A stretch of DNA of 36,274 bases, taken from Verrucomicrobiota bacterium (GTDB lineage: Bacteria; Verrucomicrobiota; Verrucomicrobiia; Opitutales; Puniceicoccaceae). Each line of letters opens with the position of its first letter. Positions within the stretch are counted from its first letter, which is position 1. This document shows, one piece after another, positions 26,189-35,206 of the stretch. A program made the position numbers and the translations under genes. Where the stretch lies: positions 1 to 36,274 of the forward strand of contig JBCDMB010000028.1 of NCBI GenBank assembly GCA_038744685.1. Direction: 5' to 3'. The notes under the pieces were generated by a model, which saw only the letters and a list, made by a program, of their open reading frames with translations, did no database searches and was not told the origin of the DNA.

Positions 26189-29100
26189 GTGTTTTCCAAA
26201 GTTCTCATAGCAAACCGCGGTGAGATCGCCTGCCGGATAATTCGCAGTCTGGATCAACTGGGCATTGAGTCCGTGGCCGTGTATTCCGACGCCGATCGCG
26301 ATTCACCTCACGTATCGATGGCGACCGAAAGTTATCGCATCGGACCAGCTGCAGTCAGCGAGAGCTATCTCCGGGCAGAGACTATTCTTGAAGTCGCCTT
26401 AGACTCCGATTCCCAAGCCATTCATCCTGGGTATGGCTTGCTCAGCGAGAACGCCGATTTCGCAGCAGCGTGCGAAACGGCTGGTATCACTTTCATCGGG
26501 CCGACCCCTGAAAGTATGCTCGCATTCGGGCTCAAGCATCGAGCCCGGACACTAGCATCGGAAAACCGTGTGCCTTTGGTCCCAGGAACAGACCTTTTGG
26601 CAGACGTAGATGAAGCTCAGGCGGCCGCAGCCGAAATCGGTTATCCCGTCATGCTCAAAAGCACCGCTGGGGGTGGAGGCATCGGAATGCAGATTTGCCA
26701 CTCCGTCTCAGAACTTTTGGACGCTTACGAGCGTGTCGAACGACTCAGTCAAAGCCATTTCGGGCAAGGTGGGATTTTCCTTGAGAAGTATGTCGAACAC
26801 GCTCGGCACCTCGAGGTTCAGATCTTTGGCGACGGTGAAGGTCATGTGCTCTCCCTCGGTGTGCGGGATTGCTCAGCCCAAAGACGCAATCAGAAGGTGA
26901 TTGAAGAAACGCCTCCCGCAAATGTCTCCAAAGAAGTAGTGACCGGGCTTCAAGAAGCCGCCTTGCGGCTTTGTGAATCGGTAAAATATCGATCCGCTGG
27001 CACCGTTGAGTTTATTTACGACAACGACACAGGAGAGTATTACTTCCTTGAGGTAAACACTCGCCTACAAGTGGAGCATGGCGTGACGGAGCTGGTGACC
27101 AATGTCGACCTCGTCGGTTGGATGGTCCGGCTGGCAGCAGGTAGTCTAACCCTCTCATCTTGGCCAAAGATCGTTTCCAAGCGCGGACACGCGATACAAG
27201 CGAGGCTTTATGCAGAGAATCCGCATAAGGATTTTCAACCGTCGAGCGGCCTTTTGACCCAAGTCTGTTTTCCAGAGGGTGTCCGCTGTGACCACTGGGT
27301 AAGCTCCGGGACTGAGGTGACCCCTCACTACGATCCGCTTCTGGCGAAGCTACAGGTCTATGCCGAATCACGCGATCAAGCTGCCGAAGCGATGGCAAGT
27401 GCTCTGGAAGCGACCAGGCTCGATGGCATCGAAACCAACCTTGAATACCTGAGTTCCGTCGTAGCCTCCCAACCATTTCGGTCGGGAAATATCGTGACCA
27501 AGAGCCTGTCGCTGCACGATTATCAGCCAAGCACTTTTGAAGTGCTTCGTTCCGGAACGATGACGACTGTGCAGGATTTTCCCGGTCGAACCGGTTATTG
27601 GGAGGTCGGCGTTCCGCCGTCTGGCCCGGTGGACTCTCTCGCTTTTCGACTGGGCAATCGGATTCTCGCCAATCCGGAGAATGCTGCAGGCCTCGAGATT
27701 GTCATGACCGGGCCAAAGCTGGAATTCCACACCAATGTCGTCGCAATCCTCACGGGAGCGGAGATGAGCGTCACCCTCGATGGAAAACCCGTTGAATTCT
27801 ACCGCCCCTTCCCCATTAGATCAGGCTCCGCGCTCGACATCGGAAAACTGAAGGGACCAGGCGTCACAAGCTATCTCTTGATTCAAGGAGGAATAGATGT
27901 GCCACTCTATCTGGGTAGCCGCTCAACCTTTCCTCTGGGTCAGTTTGGAGGCCATGGAGGTCGAGCACTACGGGTAGGAGATGTCCTTCCAATTCAAAGA
28001 AGCACTTCTCTTTCTCACAATGATTCAAAGGCTTATCCGGCCGTTCAGGACCTGGAATACCTTCCGAAAGACCAACAGCCAAAGCTGAGTCACGCGTGGG
28101 ATATAGCGGTCCTCTACGGGCCTCATGGAGCACCCGATTTCTTCAAATCCTCCGATATCGAAATGTTTTTCGAGGCGAAATGGGAAGTGCACTACAACTC
28201 GGCGCCGACCGGTGTTCGCCTCATCGGACCAAAGCCATCGTGGGCTCGCCCAGATGGCGGAGAGGCAGGGCTACACCCGTCCAATATCCACGACAACGCG
28301 TATGCGGTGGGAGCTATCGACTTCACGGGAGACATGCCTGTGATTTTAGGACCCGACGGGCCAAGCCTCGGCGGCTTTGTTTGCCCGGTCACAATCATTC
28401 AGAGCGATCTTTGGAAAATCGGTCAACTGAAGCCGGGTGACACGGTTTGCTTCCGTTGTGTCTCGCGTGACGTTGCCTCAAATCTCCTCCGAAAACACGA
28501 AGAAAGCATCGCTACGCTGCGAACTGACTTCTCAGTGCCCGCTGAACCGAGAATTCCTGCCGATGACGAGATGATTCTCGTCGATGAGGGTCAGGACGAA
28601 AATCGGCTAGTGATTCGTCAAGCTGGCGACGCTTACGTGCTTGCGGAGATCGGGCCTATGATTCTCGACTTCAAAATACGCCTTCACATCCATGCACTCT
28701 ACCAGGCACTGAAGAAGCAAGCGTTTGGACCTGTTATAGACATCAATCCCGCTATTCGGTCATTACAGGTTCATTTTGATCCGAAAGAACTCCGTGCGGA
28801 AGACGTAGCAGCGTGGATTAATCAAACCAATAGTCAGCTTCCGCCACTCAAAAATATCACCGTTCCCTCCCGCATTGTTCATTTGCCACTTTCATGGGAC
28901 GACCCCAGCACCCGGCTTGCTACGGAAAAATACATGCAGTCCGTTCGCCCGGATGCCCCCTGGTGTCCGGACAACATTGAGTTCATTCGTCGGATCAACG
29001 GCCTTAAGACCCGCGATGATGTTTACGATATCGTATTCAACGCCCGCTATGTCGTTTTAGGCCTTGGAGATGTCTATCTGGGTGCCCCCGTCGCCACTCC

Positions 29101-29827
29101 GCTTGACCCTCGCCATAGACTGGTGACCACGAAGTATAACCCAGCCCGTACATGGACTCCGGAGAACGCCGTCGGCATCGGTGGAGCCTACCTTTGTATT
29201 TATGGAATGGAAGGTCCCGGTGGATATCAATTTGTGGGCCGCACGATCCAAATGTGGAATCGCTACAACCAGACCAAATCCTTCACGGAAGGTAAGCCCT
29301 GGCTTCTTCGGTATTTCGACCAGATTCACTATTATCCAGTTGAGGCAGAAGAACTTGAAGTCCTCCGGCACGATTTCCTGCAGGGTCGTTTCAATCCAAG
29401 AATTGATGAATCCACATTCAGCCTTGGTGACTACGAGAAATTCCTCACTGAAAATTCGGAATCGATTCAAGCTTTCAAGTCAAAGCAGCAATCCTCGTTC
29501 AACGCCGAACGACAGCGATGGGAGGAAGCAGGACTGGCAACATTCGTAGAGGAAGACAGTGTAGCGGTTGATGAAGATTCAGAGGCTTTACCCGAGGGCG
29601 TTGAACCGGTTGAGAGTCCAGTCGCTGGAAGCGTTTGGAAAATACTCCAGAAGGAGGAAGGCAGTGCCATTGGAGCGGGCGATTCACTGGTGATCCTCGA
29701 ATCAATGAAGATGGAGATCAAGGTCACTGCGCCCGTTTCCGGCACGTTGTTTCGCTGTCTGATCAAGGAAGGCCAGGGAATTTCGCCTGGGCAGGCACTA
29801 TTTGGAATCAAGGAACACTCATTTTGA
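26189..29827 (+). CDS. Biotin-dependent urea/guanidine carboxylase
   Basis: A 1212-residue multidomain carboxylase starting at GTG ([16 protein letters not shown]). Domains: biotin carboxylase (1-445) with ATP-grasp 'AGGGGIGMQ', '[16 protein letters not shown]' and '[16 protein letters not shown]'; carboxyltransferase part of AHS2/KipA type (about 447-765, '[19 protein letters not shown]'); AHS1/KipI type (about 795-1060, '[19 protein letters not shown]'); biotinyl domain (about 1145-1210) with Lys1174 in 'ESMKMEIKV'. It uses ATP and bicarbonate to carboxylate urea to allophanate or guanidine to carboxyguanidine. The adjacent DUF1989 pair makes guanidine the likelier substrate; the residue that discriminates the two was not assigned. 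Confidence 0.93.
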   Translation: MFSKVLIANRGEIACRIIRSLDQLGIESVAVYSDADRDSPHVSMATESYRIGPAAVSESYLRAETILEVALDSDSQAIHPGYGLLSENADFAAACETAGITFIGPTPESMLAFGLKHRARTLASENRVPLVPGTDLLADVDEAQAAAAEIGYPVMLKSTAGGGGIGMQICHSVSELLDAYERVERLSQSHFGQGGIFLEKYVEHARHLEVQIFGDGEGHVLSLGVRDCSAQRRNQKVIEETPPANVSKEVVTGLQEAALRLCESVKYRSAGTVEFIYDNDTGEYYFLEVNTRLQVEHGVTELVTNVDLVGWMVRLAAGSLTLSSWPKIVSKRGHAIQARLYAENPHKDFQPSSGLLTQVCFPEGVRCDHWVSSGTEVTPHYDPLLAKLQVYAESRDQAAEAMASALEATRLDGIETNLEYLSSVVASQPFRSGNIVTKSLSLHDYQPSTFEVLRSGTMTTVQDFPGRTGYWEVGVPPSGPVDSLAFRLGNRILANPENAAGLEIVMTGPKLEFHTNVVAILTGAEMSVTLDGKPVEFYRPFPIRSGSALDIGKLKGPGVTSYLLIQGGIDVPLYLGSRSTFPLGQFGGHGGRALRVGDVLPIQRSTSLSHNDSKAYPAVQDLEYLPKDQQPKLSHAWDIAVLYGPHGAPDFFKSSDIEMFFEAKWEVHYNSAPTGVRLIGPKPSWARPDGGEAGLHPSNIHDNAYAVGAIDFTGDMPVILGPDGPSLGGFVCPVTIIQSDLWKIGQLKPGDTVCFRCVSRDVASNLLRKHEESIATLRTDFSVPAEPRIPADDEMILVDEGQDENRLVIRQAGDAYVLAEIGPMILDFKIRLHIHALYQALKKQAFGPVIDINPAIRSLQVHFDPKELRAEDVAAWINQTNSQLPPLKNITVPSRIVHLPLSWDDPSTRLATEKYMQSVRPDAPWCPDNIEFIRRINGLKTRDDVYDIVFNARYVVLGLGDVYLGAPVATPLDPRHRLVTTKYNPARTWTPENAVGIGGAYLCIYGMEGPGGYQFVGRTIQMWNRYNQTKSFTEGKPWLLRYFDQIHYYPVEAEELEVLRHDFLQGRFNPRIDESTFSLGDYEKFLTENSESIQAFKSKQQSSFNAERQRWEEAGLATFVEEDSVAVDEDSEALPEGVEPVESPVAGSVWKILQKEEGSAIGAGDSLVILESMKMEIKVTAPVSGTLFRCLIKEGQGISPGQALFGIKEHSF

Positions 29828-29840
29828 CTGTAAGACCCTG

Positions 29841-31568
29841 ATGATGGAAATGGATCTATCGATCAAGAGCCTAAAGACTCAGTATGCGGAGGGCTCAATA
29901 ACCCCTCGGAGTTTAGTTGAGAAGCTACGCAGGAGAATCGTTGAAGTAGAGAATCCCAATGTGTGGATCCATCTCCTCGATGGCGAAGAATTGGAGCCCT
30001 ATCTCGCTCAGTTGGACGGAAAGGATCCTGCAAGTTTGTCCCTGTTTGGGATCCCATTTGCGATCAAGGATAACATCGACCTTGCAGGCGTTCCGACTAC
30101 CGCCGGCTGCCCAGCCTACAGCTACACGCCAACAGTCTCCGGCACAGTAGTGGAAAATCTCATCAAAGCGGGTGCGATTCCTATGGGGAAAACGAATCTC
30201 GATCAATTTGCGACTGGTCTTGTCGGAGTGCGTTCACCCTATGGTACACCGCGCAATCCCTACGCTCCAAAACGGGTGCCCGGTGGCTCCAGCTGTGGTT
30301 CGGCGGTCGCCCTGTCCGAAGGTCTGGTTTCGTTCTCGCTCGGAACGGATACGGCGGGCTCTGGCCGCGTGCCAGCGGCTTTCAACAAGCTTTGGGGAAT
30401 CAAACCGAGTCGAGGTCGGCTCAGTAACAGAGGTCTTGTTCCGGCATGCCGCACTCTTGATTGCATTTCAATCTTTGCGCTTAGCGGAGAGGACGGGCGT
30501 GTCGTTCTAGACACTGCCGAAAGTTACGACCCTGCTGATTCCTATTCACAGCCAATCTCGGACCTCTCTTTGCCAGCATCGAAGACAATCGGTATCCCAA
30601 AGCAGGATCAGCTCATGTTTTTTGGTGATGCGGACTATAATCGGGCCTGGGAGACCAGTGTCGAACAGCTGAAAGAGAAGGGCTGGCAAATCGTTGAGGT
30701 GAACTTTCAACCATTTCTTGACGCAGCCCGACTTCTTTACGAGGGACCCTGGGTTTCCGAACGCACTGCGGCGCTAAAGAAATTCCTCGAGAGCAATCCA
30801 GACGACTTTTTCCCCGCTACGAAAAGCATTATCAGTGGAGGAATGGAGAATACGGCGGTTGAAGCCTTTGATTCGATCTACAAACTGGCTGATCTCAGGC
30901 GCCAGACGGAAGCAGTATGGGAAGGCCTTACTGCGATTGTCACTCCAACTGCAGGAGGTTTTCCCTCTCTCGAAGACCTGAAGATCGAGCCGATAGGACC
31001 AAATTCCAAGCTTGGATACTATACTAACTTTATGAATCTTCTCGATCTCTGCGCGGTCGCCGTGCCCAGCTCCGACAGTCCAGTCGGATTGCCTTTCGGC
31101 GTTACCTGGATGGCTCCGCGGGATACCGACAAGGTCCTTATTGATCTCGCAACAAACGGACCACAAGAAAGTGAAGCAAGAGAACGGATTTCCATTCTTC
31201 TATTTGGAGCCCATATGAGCGGACTGCCGTTCAACACACACGTTCAACAACTCGGTGCGGCATATGTCGGAAAAATTCATACCGCGGAGAAATATAGAAT
31301 GAGTTATCTGCCTAAACCCGAACCCCATCGTCCGGGAATTTTCCGCGTCGACGACGGTGGCGTATCAATAACCGGCGAGGAATGGTCGTTCCCTTTCGAG
31401 TCCCTCGGTAAATTTCTCGCAACGATTCACCAACCTCTCGGACTTGGGGAGATCGAGCTCAAAGACGGCCGCAAGGTGCACGGCTTTCTTTGCGAAGCCT
31501 CGATCGCATCTAGCGAGCGAGACATTTCGGAATTCGGTGGATGGCGAGAATTTATTAGAGCACTCTGA
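29841..31568 (+). CDS. atzF: Allophanate hydrolase
   Basis: A 575-residue amidase-signature enzyme that hydrolyses allophanate to two ammonia and two CO2. The Lys-Ser-Ser triad is Lys76 ('AIKDNID'), Ser150 ('PGGSSCGSA') and Ser174 ('[11 protein letters not shown]'), with the same spacing as in AtzF. A complete C-terminal domain (about 440-575, '[10 protein letters not shown]...' to 'GGWREF') is present, as in the bifunctional forms that act on the N-carboxy intermediate. ATG at 29841 (or the next codon) is chosen; a longer frame overlaps the carboxylase. It follows that gene by 13 bases and is the last gene of the locus. Confidence 0.94.
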   Translation: MMEMDLSIKSLKTQYAEGSITPRSLVEKLRRRIVEVENPNVWIHLLDGEELEPYLAQLDGKDPASLSLFGIPFAIKDNIDLAGVPTTAGCPAYSYTPTVSGTVVENLIKAGAIPMGKTNLDQFATGLVGVRSPYGTPRNPYAPKRVPGGSSCGSAVALSEGLVSFSLGTDTAGSGRVPAAFNKLWGIKPSRGRLSNRGLVPACRTLDCISIFALSGEDGRVVLDTAESYDPADSYSQPISDLSLPASKTIGIPKQDQLMFFGDADYNRAWETSVEQLKEKGWQIVEVNFQPFLDAARLLYEGPWVSERTAALKKFLESNPDDFFPATKSIISGGMENTAVEAFDSIYKLADLRRQTEAVWEGLTAIVTPTAGGFPSLEDLKIEPIGPNSKLGYYTNFMNLLDLCAVAVPSSDSPVGLPFGVTWMAPRDTDKVLIDLATNGPQESEARERISILLFGAHMSGLPFNTHVQQLGAAYVGKIHTAEKYRMSYLPKPEPHRPGIFRVDDGGVSITGEEWSFPFESLGKFLATIHQPLGLGEIELKDGRKVHGFLCEASIASSERDISEFGGWREFIRAL

Positions 31569-31590
31569 TCGAAGTCTTACTTTGGAATCA

Positions 31591-31621
31591 AAAAAAAGCA
31601 CCGCCCTTCCGGACGGTGCTT
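31591..31621 (-). terminator. Terminator of the TorF-like porin gene, between convergent genes
   Basis: AAGCACCG (31596-31603) pairs with CGGTGCTT (31614-31621), plus two inner C-G pairs. Read on the minus strand the hairpin is followed by eight T residues, a classic intrinsic terminator. On the plus strand the tail is only TCAAATTT, so it would be a weak terminator for the allophanate hydrolase operon. Confidence 0.88.
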
Positions 31622-31649
31622 CAAATTTGGAAACTTTCTGATTTTCAGA

Positions 31650-32321
31650 TCAGAATCCGATACCCCAAGAGACGAAGAAGAGAGGATCGTCGGCGGCAAC
31701 GTCTGATTCATCAGCGAGAGTGACCGAGAAAGTGAAATCCCCAAAGTCTGTGCTCTTGCCAAGGTCCAGCTGGCCCCAAACGTAGTCGCCGTCACTGGAG
31801 AAATCAAAGATGTAGTATCCCACAGTAAGGCCTACCGAAAAGTTCTCGGCGAGATCAAAGCCACCCGATACGAAGAATGCGACATCTCCGTCGGAAAAGT
31901 AGCCATCATCAATTTCGCTCACGAACGTGTAAGCGACCCCAGCACCAAAGGCGTCGTAAGCGAGATTCAAATACACTTCTGCGAAGTTTGCATCCTCATC
32001 TGCTGCCGGGTAGAGATACCCGATGACGCCAACGTCATACCCAAGGTCTCCAGCTTCACCTGCGAAGCCACCGTAAACGTCGAGTTCGGTCCCTCCAGCA
32101 AAGTTAACGTTGGACACCCAAGTTCCGACGTAGATGCCGCTCTCGTCAGCAAAGTCGAGACCTCCTTGAACGGCCGCGTCGTTTCCAGTTTGGGAAACAC
32201 CCCGGAAAACGTAGTTGCTGGTTACGCCGATGTTGCCGTCGATCGGTAATGAATCCTGAGCAAAGGCGGAACCGGTCGCAAGTATTGCAGACGCGGACAG
32301 GATTGTAGTCAGTTTTTTCAT
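31650..32321 (-). CDS. TorF/TIGR02001 (Gcw_chp)-type outer-membrane protein
   Basis: A 223-residue protein with a Sec signal ('LTTILSASAILATGSAFAQ'). The mature start 'GNIGVTSNYVFRGVSQTGNDAAVQGGLDF' is the hallmark of the TIGR02001/Gcw_chp family, recently called TorF putative porins. The rest is a small barrel of alternating strands, rich in Asp/Gly, ending 'FVSWGIGF' with a terminal Phe. Family members often lie beside glnK-amtB nitrogen genes. Here it converges with the guanidine/urea locus and has a sigma-54-like promoter 65 bases upstream, so an outer-membrane channel for small nitrogen compounds is a reasonable hypothesis. Confidence 0.85.
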   Translation of the reverse strand: MKKLTTILSASAILATGSAFAQDSLPIDGNIGVTSNYVFRGVSQTGNDAAVQGGLDFADESGIYVGTWVSNVNFAGGTELDVYGGFAGEAGDLGYDVGVIGYLYPAADEDANFAEVYLNLAYDAFGAGVAYTFVSEIDDGYFSDGDVAFFVSGGFDLAENFSVGLTVGYYIFDFSSDGDYVWGQLDLGKSTDFGDFTFSVTLADESDVAADDPLFFVSWGIGF

Positions 32322-32385
32322 ATCAGTTGGTTTGTTTTAGATTTGTGTTTGAGTCCGGGAATGAACACCAGAACCGCGGCCAAAA

Positions 32386-32402
32386 TGCAGCTTTGATGCC
32401 AA
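32386..32402 (-). promoter_or_regulatory. Putative sigma-54 (RpoN) promoter of the TorF-like porin gene
   Basis: On the minus strand TTGGCATCAAAGCTGCA matches TGGCAC-N5-TTGCW with two mismatches and has GG and GC exactly 10 bases apart. Predicted transcription start is about 32375, giving a leader of about 54 bases. It shares the unusual TGGCAT form with the element at 18931-18947. Confidence 0.6.
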
Positions 32403-32948
32403 TCTCCCAAAGCAATCGGAAGATTCTTAAATTGGTCGGAGTGGTCTAAACGACTGAACCAATGTCAGCCCAATCAACAAGACTGGTATCGAGGCCGCCC
32501 AGCCAACAATTGCGACTCTCCCGGCACAGATAACTCCTCTCCTGCACCTATCAGTGGATTCTCAAAGGAACAGACGAATTCCGTCAGTTTTCTGCAGGCG
32601 CCACTCTTGTAGAGGCTGGTAAAAAAAGTCCTCCACCAAGAATCGGAAAATGCATTCGTCGCTTAGTGAAGATCCTTGGCGAACAGCGATTCTTCCCCAT
32701 AAGAGTCTCCCTCAAACCTGGACGGACTGTTCCCTTCGATTCCGCTGTCTCAGTGGAGGAAACAAAACACCCGCCTCCTGCGCAGAAATCTTGATCTCGA
32801 AGCGTAGATATTCGTCCTGTAAAGGGCAGATCCAGAAGCATTGCCCAACCACTTTAGAGTAGTTGAGCCTAAATGACTCAATACGATTTTCCTAGTCTCT
32901 TGGATCGGGCCATAATGACTCTTTCTAAATTTTAACTGTTTTCTTATC
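32403..32948. other. Gene-free spacer
   Basis: No credible gene. Short minus-strand and plus-strand frames (for example 32584-32841) have no domain, no ribosome-binding site and non-protein-like composition. An activator site for the minus-strand sigma-54 promoter would be expected here; a GCACC half-site at 32544-32548 is visible but no full palindrome. Confidence 0.4.
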
Positions 32949-32975
32949 TTGTTGTTATTCAATATTTTGTAAAAT
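32949..32975 (+). promoter_or_regulatory. Possible vegetative promoter of the hsp20 pair
   Basis: TTGTTG (32949-32954), a 15-base spacer and TAAAAT (32970-32975) lie in a strongly AT-rich tract 69 bases upstream of the first hsp20 start. The spacer is short, so this is tentative. No CIRCE element is seen. Confidence 0.3.
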
Positions 32976-33043
32976 CCAAAACCTTGGTATCCGTCCTGCA
33001 GAACGATGACTGTATTCTATTAACCACTAACCAAGGAAACCAA

Positions 33044-33454
33044 ATGACATTATTCAAAACTGATCTCTACTCGAATGACCCATTCGCGGGAATGAACTCT
33101 CTATTCGAGCACTTTAACCGTAGCTTCGGAGGGAGCTTTGGGGTTTCGTCCAGAGACCGGCAGATCCCTGTAAACCTATACTCCGCCGATGACGCTTATA
33201 ACGTCCGGGCCGAGGTGCCGGGGTTCTCCAAGGAAGAGGTAACTGTCGAGCTGGAAAACGCGGTCCTCGAAATCCGAGCACAAAAGAAGAGTTCGGAAGA
33301 CGGATCGACCAATAGTGTTCAACTCGTTCGAAAGATCACCATCGGAGACGATGTGGATCCGCAAAAGGTAACCGCTAAGCTGGAAAACGGAGTTCTCTCG
33401 GTTCATCTGCCGAAGAACGAAGCGACGAAACCGAAGTCGATCGAGGTGAGCTAA
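33044..33454 (+). CDS. Hsp20/alpha-crystallin small heat-shock protein, copy 1
   Basis: A 136-residue small heat-shock chaperone. An aromatic-rich N-terminal arm ('FEHFNRSFGGSFG') precedes the alpha-crystallin domain (about 40-130) with 'IPVNLYSADDAYNVRAEVPGFSKEEVTVELENAVLEI' split across its strands, and the family signature 'AKLENGVLSVHLPK'. The C terminus lacks an obvious IxI motif beyond 'KSIEV'. The ATG at 33044 follows AAGGAAAC; a longer frame from 32984 adds 20 unlikely residues. It holds unfolded proteins for refolding. A second Hsp20 gene follows after 38 bases. Confidence 0.92.
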   Translation: MTLFKTDLYSNDPFAGMNSLFEHFNRSFGGSFGVSSRDRQIPVNLYSADDAYNVRAEVPGFSKEEVTVELENAVLEIRAQKKSSEDGSTNSVQLVRKITIGDDVDPQKVTAKLENGVLSVHLPKNEATKPKSIEVS

Positions 33455-33492
33455 GACAACATTTAAAAACAAAACGAAAGGAAACCATTCAA

Positions 33493-33873
33493 ATGAGTAA
33501 CTGCATGACTAAAACTGATAGCGAAGTCACCCAAGCCGCACGGCGAGAATCTTTCCGCCGACCCCACTACGAGGTCGTTCCTGGAAAAGAGAAGTATCTT
33601 CTAAAGGTTCACTTGCCGGGCGTCGCGAAAGACCGAGCAGAAATCACGATTGAGAAGGACCAACTTCTAGTTGTTGGGCGGAGAAAAACACAGGCTCCAG
33701 AAGGCTTTAAGCCTGTTTATGAGGAGTTGGCGCGAGACGACTATCGTTTACAGCTTCAGCTAAACGTGCAGGTGGATCAGGACCGGGTGGAAGCTCAGAC
33801 AGAGAATGGAGTTCTGACGGTCACTCTACCGCTCGCTGCGGCCAGCAAGGCCAAAACAATCTCGGTCGAATAG
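33493..33873 (+). CDS. Hsp20/alpha-crystallin small heat-shock protein, copy 2
   Basis: A 126-residue small heat-shock protein. The N-terminal arm is short and not aromatic-rich. The alpha-crystallin domain (about 25-122) contains 'YLLKVHLPGVAKDRAEITIEKDQLLVVGRR' and 'AQTENGVLTVTLPLA', with 'KTISV' at the end. GAAAGGAAACC precedes the ATG. It diverges markedly from copy 1, so the two probably co-assemble or have different clients instead of being a recent duplication. It ends the operon at a strong terminator. Confidence 0.92.
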   Translation: MSNCMTKTDSEVTQAARRESFRRPHYEVVPGKEKYLLKVHLPGVAKDRAEITIEKDQLLVVGRRKTQAPEGFKPVYEELARDDYRLQLQLNVQVDQDRVEAQTENGVLTVTLPLAAASKAKTISVE

Positions 33874-33906
33874 ACCGACCATAAAAACATAGTAGGTCAT
33901 CAATAC

Positions 33907-33940
33907 AGCTCGGCGCCCAAGTGGCGCCGGGCTTTATTTA
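33907..33940 (+). terminator. Terminator of the hsp20 operon
   Basis: AGCTCGGCGCC (33907-33917) pairs with GGCGCCGGGCT (33923-33933), 11 base pairs with one G-T, 5-base loop, then TTATTTATT. It sits between the convergent hsp20 and surE genes. Confidence 0.85.
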
Positions 33941-34714
33941 TTCCGGGATTCCAAGAAGCGTAAAGTCGATGAGAGAATGGCTGATGTCCCCTTCCTCAAG
34001 GGCAAGGACATCGGTTCCGGGGCGATCCTCCGGGACGTGGCCAGACTTAAAGCGAAAGGCAAACCCGCCGTCCGACGGTTCAAAAAGACCGGCCATCCTC
34101 ATGTTGACAGGCACCGTTCTTTTAATGGGAGTCTCCGGCGTTACGCCGACCGGAAAGTTCACGTTGTGCACGATTCCCTGTTTGGAAGCCCATTCACCAC
34201 GGACTACTTTCCCGACCATCTTGGTCGCATGTGCAGCAGCGTTCTCAAGGCTCTCGAAGTAGGCACCTTCAACGAAGCCGTTCGCCTTACGGACTTGTTC
34301 GAAAAGCTCATTGGGGATCATTTTACTGAATGCGATCGCCGGAATCCCGGTAAACGATCCCTCGAGGGCGCCCGCTACTGTTCCCGAACTAAGGACAAGA
34401 GGCACCGTCGTGTTGAATCCAAGATTGATCCCAGAGACAACGGCCGCCGGAGTTTTTTGAACCAAATGTTCCAAGGCAATATTCACACAATCGGTTGGCG
34501 TGCCTCCAATCCTCCACCCGTCGCATCCAAGCGAGTCATCAAAGGTTGCTGACACTTCCCCGTGACGGGATATTCCGCGGCCAATCCAGCTCTGCTCATT
34601 CTCCGGCGCTGCAACGATGACTTCAAAATCTTCTAAAAGACGGTCGACTAAAATCCGCAAGAAGAAGGACTCGAATCCATCGTCATTGGTGACCAGTATT
34701 TGCAGTCTTTCCAT
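33938..34714 (-). CDS. surE: 5'/3'-nucleotidase SurE
   Basis: A 258-residue metal-dependent nucleotidase that removes phosphate from nucleoside monophosphates, linked to stationary-phase survival. The N terminus 'ILVTNDDG' carries the metal-binding Asp pair; 'APENEQSW' contains the metal-ligand Ser; 'VSGINLGFNT' provides the Asn; and 'SSGTVAGALEGSFTGIPAIAFS' is the signature that usually follows. Normal length for the family. It starts with ATG and is alone on its transcript as far as can be seen. Confidence 0.93.
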   Translation of the reverse strand: MERLQILVTNDDGFESFFLRILVDRLLEDFEVIVAAPENEQSWIGRGISRHGEVSATFDDSLGCDGWRIGGTPTDCVNIALEHLVQKTPAAVVSGINLGFNTTVPLVLSSGTVAGALEGSFTGIPAIAFSKMIPNELFEQVRKANGFVEGAYFESLENAAAHATKMVGKVVRGEWASKQGIVHNVNFPVGVTPETPIKRTVPVNMRMAGLFEPSDGGFAFRFKSGHVPEDRPGTDVLALEEGDISHSLIDFTLLGIPE

Positions 34715-34847
34715 TTTCGATGGTTAACCGATCAAAGATTTGCTGGCAAGGAAGAGAGTTGAATCGCTCTTCTTAATCGCTTTCGAGAATTATCCCAATA
34801 CGGATCACTTCGAGCGAGGCTTCACTAGTGACTAAGGCTGAAAAGGC

Positions 34848-35150
34848 CTATTCTGAGTCACTTTGGTCTACACCCTTCTCTCGAGATTTTCCTGATTCCT
34901 TGAGGGTGCCCAGGGACAATCCAGTGGCTACGAGTGCCACTCCGACCCCGAGATTAGCAATTCCCATTGTTGTGTTACTACCCAGAATCCAAACGAACCC
35001 ACCCAGCAAGAACACACATCCTGCAATCAACCAGATCTTACGCCTCATCATACCTAACTCCAGTTGCCCCGGTTCGAGCTCAAATCCGAACAACCTCCTC
35101 AAAGGTTTGGAAGCATTTCCCGTTCCTCGACTGAACAACTCCACCAACAA
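34848..35150 (-). CDS. Small two-helix membrane protein of unknown function
   Basis: A frame of 100 residues from a TTG, or 67 residues from the more natural ATG-ATG at 35051 (MMRRKIWLIAGC). It encodes two transmembrane helices, 'IWLIAGCVFLLGGFVWILG' and 'GIANLGVGVALVATGLSLG', and a charged C-terminal tail. No family recognised. It lies 56 bases downstream of meaB on the same strand (with the longer start) and may share its transcript. Confidence 0.5.
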   Translation of the reverse strand: MLVELFSRGTGNASKPLRRLFGFELEPGQLELGMMRRKIWLIAGCVFLLGGFVWILGSNTTMGIANLGVGVALVATGLSLGTLKESGKSREKGVDQSDSE

Positions 35151-35206
35151 ACCACTTCAATGATGTGGGCAACCCGTCATAAAGACTCCCTGGTTGTCCT
35201 TTGCTA

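Noticed and set aside
32584-32862. Short frames on both strands in the spacer before hsp20
   Set aside because: No domain, no start signals; the two strands mirror each other.
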